From Sphingomonas sp. LY54 (lineage in GTDB: Bacteria; Pseudomonadota; Alphaproteobacteria; Sphingomonadales; Sphingomonadaceae), in NCBI RefSeq assembly GCF_035594035.1, contig NZ_CP141588.1, positions 806,001 to 870,000 of the forward strand: 64,000 bases of DNA. The letters are read 5' to 3'. Of the stretch, positions 59,399-64,000 are shown in pieces. The notes beneath the pieces are model-generated. The model was given only the letters and a program-made list of their open reading frames with translations, ran no database searches and was not told the origin of the DNA. The translations under genes and the position numbers were made by a program. Positions within the stretch are counted from its first letter, which is position 1; every line of letters begins with the position of its first letter.

Positions 59399-61183
59399 TC
59401 AACCCTTGGGCGCATCCTTGTGCGGATTGACCCCGCCGGCGGCTATAAAGGCGCGGATGCGCTGTTCGAGCACCGGCAACGGCACCGAGCCGGTCTCCAG
59501 CACCGCATCGTGGAAATAGCGGACGTCGAACTTCGGCCCGAGCGCGGCTTCCGCCTCGGCGCGGAGGCGGCGGATCGTCATCTCGCCAAGCTTGTAGGCG
59601 AGCGCCTGGCCGGGCCAGCTGATGTAGCGGTCGACCTCGGTCGTTACCTCGTGCAGCGACAAGGCGGTGTGGCCGGCGAGATAGTCAATCGCCTGCCGGC
59701 GGCTCCAGCCGCGCGAATGGATGCCGGTATCGATGACGAGCCGGGCGGCGCGCCACATCTCGTAGGAGAGGCGGCCGAAATGATCGTAGGGCGTGCGGTA
59801 GATGCCCATCTCGACGCCGAGATGCTCGGTATAGAGGCCCCAGCCCTCGCCGTAGCCCGAGAAATAGGTCTCGCGCCGGAAAGCGGGGCGGGCCGGCTGC
59901 TCGAGCGCGAGCGCGGCCTGGAAGCTGTGGCCGGGCGCGCATTCGTGGAGCGTGAGCGCGGTGATCTGGTAGAGCGGGCGCGACGGCAGATTGTAGGTGT
60001 TCATCTGGCACGCACCGAGGCCGCCGCGGCCGGCGGTGTAGAAAGGCGCGATCGCGTCCGGGACCGGGATGATGGTGAAGCGGTAGCGGGGCAGGAAGCT
60101 GAAATAATCCTTCAGTTTCCCGTCGACGCGCTTGGCCGCGTAAGATGAGAAGCCCATCAGTTCGTCGGGCGTCTTCGCGTAGAATTGCGGATCGGTCTTG
60201 AGGAAGGTCAGGAACTCGGGGAAGCTGCCCTTGAAGCCGCTCTCGCGCATGACCTGCTGCATCTCGGCCTGGATCCGCGCCACCTCCTTGAGGCCGATGT
60301 CGTGGATCTGGTCCGCGGTGAGATCGAGCGTCGTATATTCCTTGATCTGCGAGGCGTAGAAGGCCTTGCCGTCCGGCATGTCGTGCGCGGCGAGCGTGGT
60401 ACGCGCCTTAGGCATATATTCGTTGCGCATGAAGGCGAGCAGCTTGCCGTAGGCCGGGATCACGGCTTCGCGGATCGCCGTCTCGCCCTCAGCGCGGAGC
60501 GCGGCCTGTTCGGCCGCCGGGATCGACTGCGGCATCTGCGCGAACGCCGTGTGGAACGGGTTTTTGGCGAGATCGGCCGTCGCGAAGGTCGCGATCGATG
60601 CGTCTCGCCCCTCGAGCGTCGCGCGAGGCACGCTGAAGCCGCGCTTCAGCCCGGCGCGCAAATTGACGATCTGCTCGTCGAAATAGCGTGGGATATCGCG
60701 CATGCGGGCGATGTAGCGCCGATATTCGTCGGCGGTGCGATAGCCCTGGCGCGGCGCCAGATAGGACCAGAAACTGCTGTCGGCATTGAACGACATCTCC
60801 CAGCTCCGGAAACGGCCGTTGGCGACGAAGGCCTCCAGGCTGGTGCGGAAGACGGCCGCGTTGATCTTCTCCTCGGGCGAGTGCTGGTCGAACGGGATGC
60901 GATCGAGCTCGGCCAGGGTCTTGCGCCAATATTCGACGCGGCGCTGCTGATTGGGGGCGTCGACCCGAGGCAGGTAATCGGCCGCCTCGCTTGATCCGTC
61001 CTCGGCCTCCCGCTCGCCGAACTCCTTCTGCCGCCACGCCCATTCCGCGTCGTACAGCGCCTTCAGACGGGCGTCGGCCGAAGCCTGGGCGGTGGCGGCG
61101 GCGGGCTGCGCGGGGGCCGCCGCGGGAACAATCGTCGCAACGCCGGCGAGCAAAGCGGCGGCCAGGGCCAAGGTCTTCATCAT
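59399..61183 (-). CDS. DUF885 exported protein (putative metallopeptidase)
   Basis: A 594-residue protein with signal peptide (cleavage near AAPAQPA). Conserved DUF885 blocks: YWRKTLAELDRIPFDQHSPEEKINAAVF, then LTLHECAPGHSFQAALALEQ, YGEGWGLYTEHLGVEMG and WPGQALAYKLGEM. The HECAPGH and GEGWGLYTE blocks resemble zinc peptidase active sites, so a peptidase role is inferred. The first ATG (61183) and the next codon, also ATG, both follow AGGAG. It is cotranscribed with the hydrolase gene 8 bases upstream. Confidence 0.88.
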   Translation of the reverse strand: MMKTLALAAALLAGVATIVPAAAPAQPAAATAQASADARLKALYDAEWAWRQKEFGEREAEDGSSEAADYLPRVDAPNQQRRVEYWRKTLAELDRIPFDQHSPEEKINAAVFRTSLEAFVANGRFRSWEMSFNADSSFWSYLAPRQGYRTADEYRRYIARMRDIPRYFDEQIVNLRAGLKRGFSVPRATLEGRDASIATFATADLAKNPFHTAFAQMPQSIPAAEQAALRAEGETAIREAVIPAYGKLLAFMRNEYMPKARTTLAAHDMPDGKAFYASQIKEYTTLDLTADQIHDIGLKEVARIQAEMQQVMRESGFKGSFPEFLTFLKTDPQFYAKTPDELMGFSSYAAKRVDGKLKDYFSFLPRYRFTIIPVPDAIAPFYTAGRGGLGACQMNTYNLPSRPLYQITALTLHECAPGHSFQAALALEQPARPAFRRETYFSGYGEGWGLYTEHLGVEMGIYRTPYDHFGRLSYEMWRAARLVIDTGIHSRGWSRRQAIDYLAGHTALSLHEVTTEVDRYISWPGQALAYKLGEMTIRRLRAEAEAALGPKFDVRYFHDAVLETGSVPLPVLEQRIRAFIAAGGVNPHKDAPKG

Positions 61184-61191
61184 CTCTCCTA

Positions 61192-62052
61192 TCATGCCTG
61201 GATGCGGGCGAGCAGGCGGTCGATCGCGGCGACACTCTCCGGCTCGGTAAGGATCGGGGTATGGCCGACATTGGGAATCGTGACGGCCTCCATCAGCGGC
61301 AGCTCTTCCTGCATCCGCGCCACCGTCTCGACCGAGAGCAGGTCGGACAATTCGCCGCGTAGGAGCAAAGAGGGCACGTCGACGAGTCCGCGGAGCGCCT
61401 GCCAGGCGTCGAAGCCGGTGACGCCGTTCGGCACCTTGAACGGCTCGGCGATGCGCATGTCGTAATCGAATACGATGCGCCCCCCCGTCGTCAGCCGGCA
61501 CAGGCGCTTGGCCTGGGCGAGCCAGTCCTCGAGGTTCCAGCGCGGATAGACGTCGCGCTGGAACTCGCTGAACCAGCGCGCCGCGTGCAGCCACGTCGGC
61601 CAGGTCTGCGAACGGCCGACATAGGAGCGAATACGGTCGAGCCCGCGCTCGTCGAGCGTCGCGCCGACATCGTTGATCATCGCGCCGGCGATCCGATCGG
61701 GATGGGCCGTGGAGAGGAGCATGGTGAGAAGCCCGCCGAGCGAGGTGCCGAAGGCGACGAAGCGGGGCAGCTCCAGCTCGCGCAGCAAGGTCTCCAGATC
61801 CTGGACGTAGGTGACCGGCATATAGGTCATCACGTCCTTGGCAAAACCGCTCTCGCCGCGGCCCCGCAGCTCGACGCAGATCACGCGCCAGTCCGGGGAA
61901 AGCCGCTCCGCAACCGCTTCGAAGTCGCGCGCGTTACGGGTCAGGCCAGGAATGCACAGGATCGGCGGGCGGTCCGACGGCCCTGGATAGTCGCGATAAT
62001 GGAGCCGCAGCCCGTCATTCGACCACCAGTAACCATCGGACCATGATGCCAT
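61192..62052 (-). CDS. Alpha/beta hydrolase
   Basis: A 286-residue cytoplasmic hydrolase: LCIPGLTRNARDFEAVAERL, VICVELRGRGESGFA, the nucleophile elbow FGTSLGG (Ser), an acid in LLRGELSDLLS and His in IPNVGHTPIL. The substrate is unknown; relatives act on esters and lactones. The start MASWSDGYW at 62052 has AGGGAAG upstream. It diverges from selO. Confidence 0.88.
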   Translation of the reverse strand: MASWSDGYWWSNDGLRLHYRDYPGPSDRPPILCIPGLTRNARDFEAVAERLSPDWRVICVELRGRGESGFAKDVMTYMPVTYVQDLETLLRELELPRFVAFGTSLGGLLTMLLSTAHPDRIAGAMINDVGATLDERGLDRIRSYVGRSQTWPTWLHAARWFSEFQRDVYPRWNLEDWLAQAKRLCRLTTGGRIVFDYDMRIAEPFKVPNGVTGFDAWQALRGLVDVPSLLLRGELSDLLSVETVARMQEELPLMEAVTIPNVGHTPILTEPESVAAIDRLLARIQA

Positions 62053-62088
62053 GCTAGCTTCCCTTATATTCCCCTCCCATATCGACTG

Positions 62089-63492
62089 ATGATGCAAAGC
62101 CCGCAAGCCAGCCCGTATCGCCCGGAGAAAGCCATTCTTTCGCTCGGCGACGCTTTCTACGACCCGGTCCGTCCCGCCGATTTCCCGCAGGCGATCCTCC
62201 GTTTCCGCAACGATCGCTGGGCCGAAGCCGTTGGGTTGGCGGCGCTCGGCGACGACGAGTGGATTCGCCATTTCGCGCGCTTCGAGCGACTGCCCGACAA
62301 CCTCCCCGAGCCGCTGGCGCTGCGCTATCACGGCCACCAGTTCCGCGTGTACAACCCCGATATCGGCGATGGCCGCGGCTTCCTGTTCGCGCAACTGCGC
62401 GACAATGCCGATCGCCTGATCGACCTCGGCACCAAGGGATCGGGCCAGACCCCGTACAGCCGCTTCGGCGACGGCCGGCTGACGCTGAAGGGCGGCGTGC
62501 GCGAGGTGCTGGCGACCGAGATGCTGGAGGCGCTGGGCGTCGAGACCAGCAAGACCTTCTCGCTGATCGAGACCGGCGAGGCGCTGGAGCGGGGCGACGA
62601 GCCCTCCCCTACCCGCTCGGCCGTGCTGGTGCGCCTGCAGCACAGCCATATCCGCATCGGCACCTTCCAGCGGCTCGCTTATTTCGGAGACACGGACAAT
62701 ATCCGCCGGCTCGTCGATTATTGCCTCGACCATTATTATGGCGAGCCGGCTCGTGAGGACGGGCCCGCCCGGCTGCTGGCGCGGGTGGCCGAGGCGGCGG
62801 CGGGCCTGGCGGCCTCGTACATCGCCGCCGGTTTCGTCCACGGCGTGCTCAACAGCGACAATATCGCAATCACGGCGCAGAGCTTCGATTACGGGCCATG
62901 GCGATGGACGCCCTTTTGGGACGGCCATTTCACCGCCGCCTATTTCGACCATGCCGGGCTCTATGCGTTCGGCCGGCAGCCCGAGGCGATCCACTGGGAC
63001 GTCGTTCAGCTCGCCGCGGCGTTGCGCACCGTGGCCGAGGCGGAGGTGTTGACGCCGGCGCTGGAGGCGTTCCCGACGATATTCCAGGAGCGGCTCGTCG
63101 AGACCGTCTTTGCGCGGCTCGGTATCCGCCCGACCGGGACCGATGCCGACAGCGACCTGCTGGTCGCGCTCGAGACCGGGCTGGCGCAGAAGACGGTCGA
63201 GATCGACCGCTTCTTCTTCGACTGGCGCGGCGGCCGGCGGCGCGGCCCCTCCCCCGCCGACATCGAATATGGCTCGGACGGCTTCACGCCCTTTCGCGAG
63301 CGGATCGAGCAGTTCGAGCCGACCGGCCCGCTCGACCACCCTTACTGGTCGGACGAGGGCCCTTGCTCGATGCATATCGACGAGGTCGAGGCGATCTGGT
63401 CGCGGATCGACGAGGCCGACGACTGGTCCCAGTTCGAGGCGAAAATCAAGGCGGTGCGCCGTATGGGCGAAGCGATGGGGGGCGTCTCTTGA
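62089..63492 (+). CDS. selO: Protein adenylyltransferase SelO (YdiU)
   Basis: A 467-residue pseudokinase-fold enzyme that transfers AMP to Ser, Thr or Tyr of target proteins. Motifs: YHGHQFRVYNPDIGDGRGFLFAQL, DLGTKGSGQTPYSRFGDGRLTLKGGVREVLATEML, SAVLVRLQHSHIRIGTFQRLAY, and FVHGVLNSDNIAI with DYGPW, the metal-binding residues. The length is near normal for a bacterial form without the C-terminal Sec. The ATG at 62089 or the next codon may be the start. It diverges from the hydrolase gene and precedes an astD-like gene. Confidence 0.93.
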   Translation: MMQSPQASPYRPEKAILSLGDAFYDPVRPADFPQAILRFRNDRWAEAVGLAALGDDEWIRHFARFERLPDNLPEPLALRYHGHQFRVYNPDIGDGRGFLFAQLRDNADRLIDLGTKGSGQTPYSRFGDGRLTLKGGVREVLATEMLEALGVETSKTFSLIETGEALERGDEPSPTRSAVLVRLQHSHIRIGTFQRLAYFGDTDNIRRLVDYCLDHYYGEPAREDGPARLLARVAEAAAGLAASYIAAGFVHGVLNSDNIAITAQSFDYGPWRWTPFWDGHFTAAYFDHAGLYAFGRQPEAIHWDVVQLAAALRTVAEAEVLTPALEAFPTIFQERLVETVFARLGIRPTGTDADSDLLVALETGLAQKTVEIDRFFFDWRGGRRRGPSPADIEYGSDGFTPFRERIEQFEPTGPLDHPYWSDEGPCSMHIDEVEAIWSRIDEADDWSQFEAKIKAVRRMGEAMGGVS

Positions 63493-63542
63493 CCGCGTCG
63501 ATCAAACATGTTGGGGCTGCGGCCCAGGAGATTGGGAACCAG

Positions 63543-64000
63543 ATGAGCGACATGCTGACCTCGACCGAACCGGCCACCGGCGCCGCGCTCTGGACCGGCG
63601 CCATCGGCGATGCCGACGCCGAGGTGACCGCAGCGCGCGCGGCCTGGGCAGGGTGGGCGTCGCGGCCGCTTGCGGTGCGATCCGAGACGCTGCGCCGCTT
63701 CGCCAACGTCGTCCGCCAGAACAAGGACAAGTTCGCGGATCTGATCGCACGCGAAACGGGCAAGCCTCTATGGGAAGCCGGCACCGAGGTCGATTCGGTG
63801 ATCAACAAGGTGGACATCTCGATCGCCGCTTATTCCGAACGCACGTCGCAGCGGAGGCTGGAAGGCGCGCTCGGCGCGCGGGTCGCGGTCCGGCACAAGC
63901 CGCACGGCGTGCTGGCGGTATTGGGGCCGTATAATTTCCCGGCCCACCTGCCCAACGGCCATATCGTTCCGGCCCTGCTCGCCGGCAATGCGGTGGTGTT
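63543..64000 (+). CDS. astD: N-succinylglutamate 5-semialdehyde dehydrogenase, N-terminal fragment
   Basis: The first 152 residues of an aldehyde dehydrogenase that runs off the right edge. STEPATGAALWTGAIGDADAEV, WASRPLAVRSETLRRFANVV, RETGKPLWEAGTEVDSVINKVDIS and HKPHGVLAVLGPYNFPAHLPNGHIVPAL match AstD, the last-but-one step of arginine catabolism by the succinyltransferase route. The catalytic Cys lies outside the window. The ATG at 63543 is favoured over an in-frame TTG overlapping selO. Confidence 0.85.
   Translation, partial: MSDMLTSTEPATGAALWTGAIGDADAEVTAARAAWAGWASRPLAVRSETLRRFANVVRQNKDKFADLIARETGKPLWEAGTEVDSVINKVDISIAAYSERTSQRRLEGALGARVAVRHKPHGVLAVLGPYNFPAHLPNGHIVPALLAGNAVV

Overview
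The window is a GC-rich alphaproteobacterial chromosome segment, most probably from the Sphingomonadales. Pointers are the gene families (FYDLN-acid zinc protein, DUF1476 ATPase inhibitor, NDUFA12, DUF2155, DUF4112, many small lipoproteins), the aroQ-accB-accC and tRNA-Trp-secE-nusG blocks, and repeat families common in sphingomonads. There is no plasmid, rRNA operon, IS transposase or CRISPR array. The genus cannot be fixed from the sequence alone.

Layout. 1-10.4 kb: the end of a leucyl aminopeptidase gene, an LplT-like MFS transporter, tRNA-Ala, cmk, an SLC13 transporter and envelope genes (two L,D-transpeptidases, a TonB-like protein, a glycine-zipper lipoprotein), then a soluble chemotaxis receptor. 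10.4-14.9 kb: an accessory block with an orphan phage/GTA-type terminase pair, then a nitronate monooxygenase and an unknown membrane protein, each bordered by TGTCCGC repeat clusters. 15-20 kb: rpsA, ihfB, tRNA-Leu, a PilZ protein and an oligopeptide-binding lipoprotein. 20-25.4 kb: a minus-strand run with nadA, nadC, an S9 peptidase and an MBL hydrolase. 25.5-28.6 kb: two BlaR1-like M56 peptidase genes around a BlaI repressor gene, with two identical BlaI-type operators. 28.9-34.8 kb: Grx4, BolA, DUF1476, a quinone reductase, an AHL-lactonase-like MBL protein, CoA transferase subunits and an SCP2 protein.

34.9-47.2 kb: a ThDP enzyme, an SRPBCC-ArsR pair, a methyltransferase-erythromycin esterase fusion, thiS, aroQ, accB, accC, a third L,D-transpeptidase, an arsenate reductase-like gene, aat overlapping DUF2155 tail to tail, a single-Mce protein, NDUFA12, DUF192, a double cold-shock protein and recX. 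47.2-50.2 kb: a fatty acyl-AMP ligase, tRNA-Trp, secE and nusG. 50.2-57.5 kb: an accessory interval that separates nusG from rplK. It holds an LTA-synthase-like sulfatase, a tiny gene for a double-glycine-leader peptide, a second terminase-small-subunit-like protein, about 130-bp direct repeats, a complete EcoRII-type restriction-modification-Vsr operon that looks AT-richer than its flanks, and a beta-barrel protein. 57.6-64 kb: rplK, rplA, a membrane PilZ protein, a DUF885 protein, an alpha/beta hydrolase, SelO and the start of an astD-like gene.

The core genes serve translation (rpsA, rplK, rplA, aat, tRNAs), NAD synthesis, fatty acid synthesis (accBC) and the envelope. The most unusual points are the 52-residue leader peptide gene, the two related TerS-like genes 40 kb apart, the repeat-flanked restriction operon, and the BlaI circuit that lacks a beta-lactamase gene.
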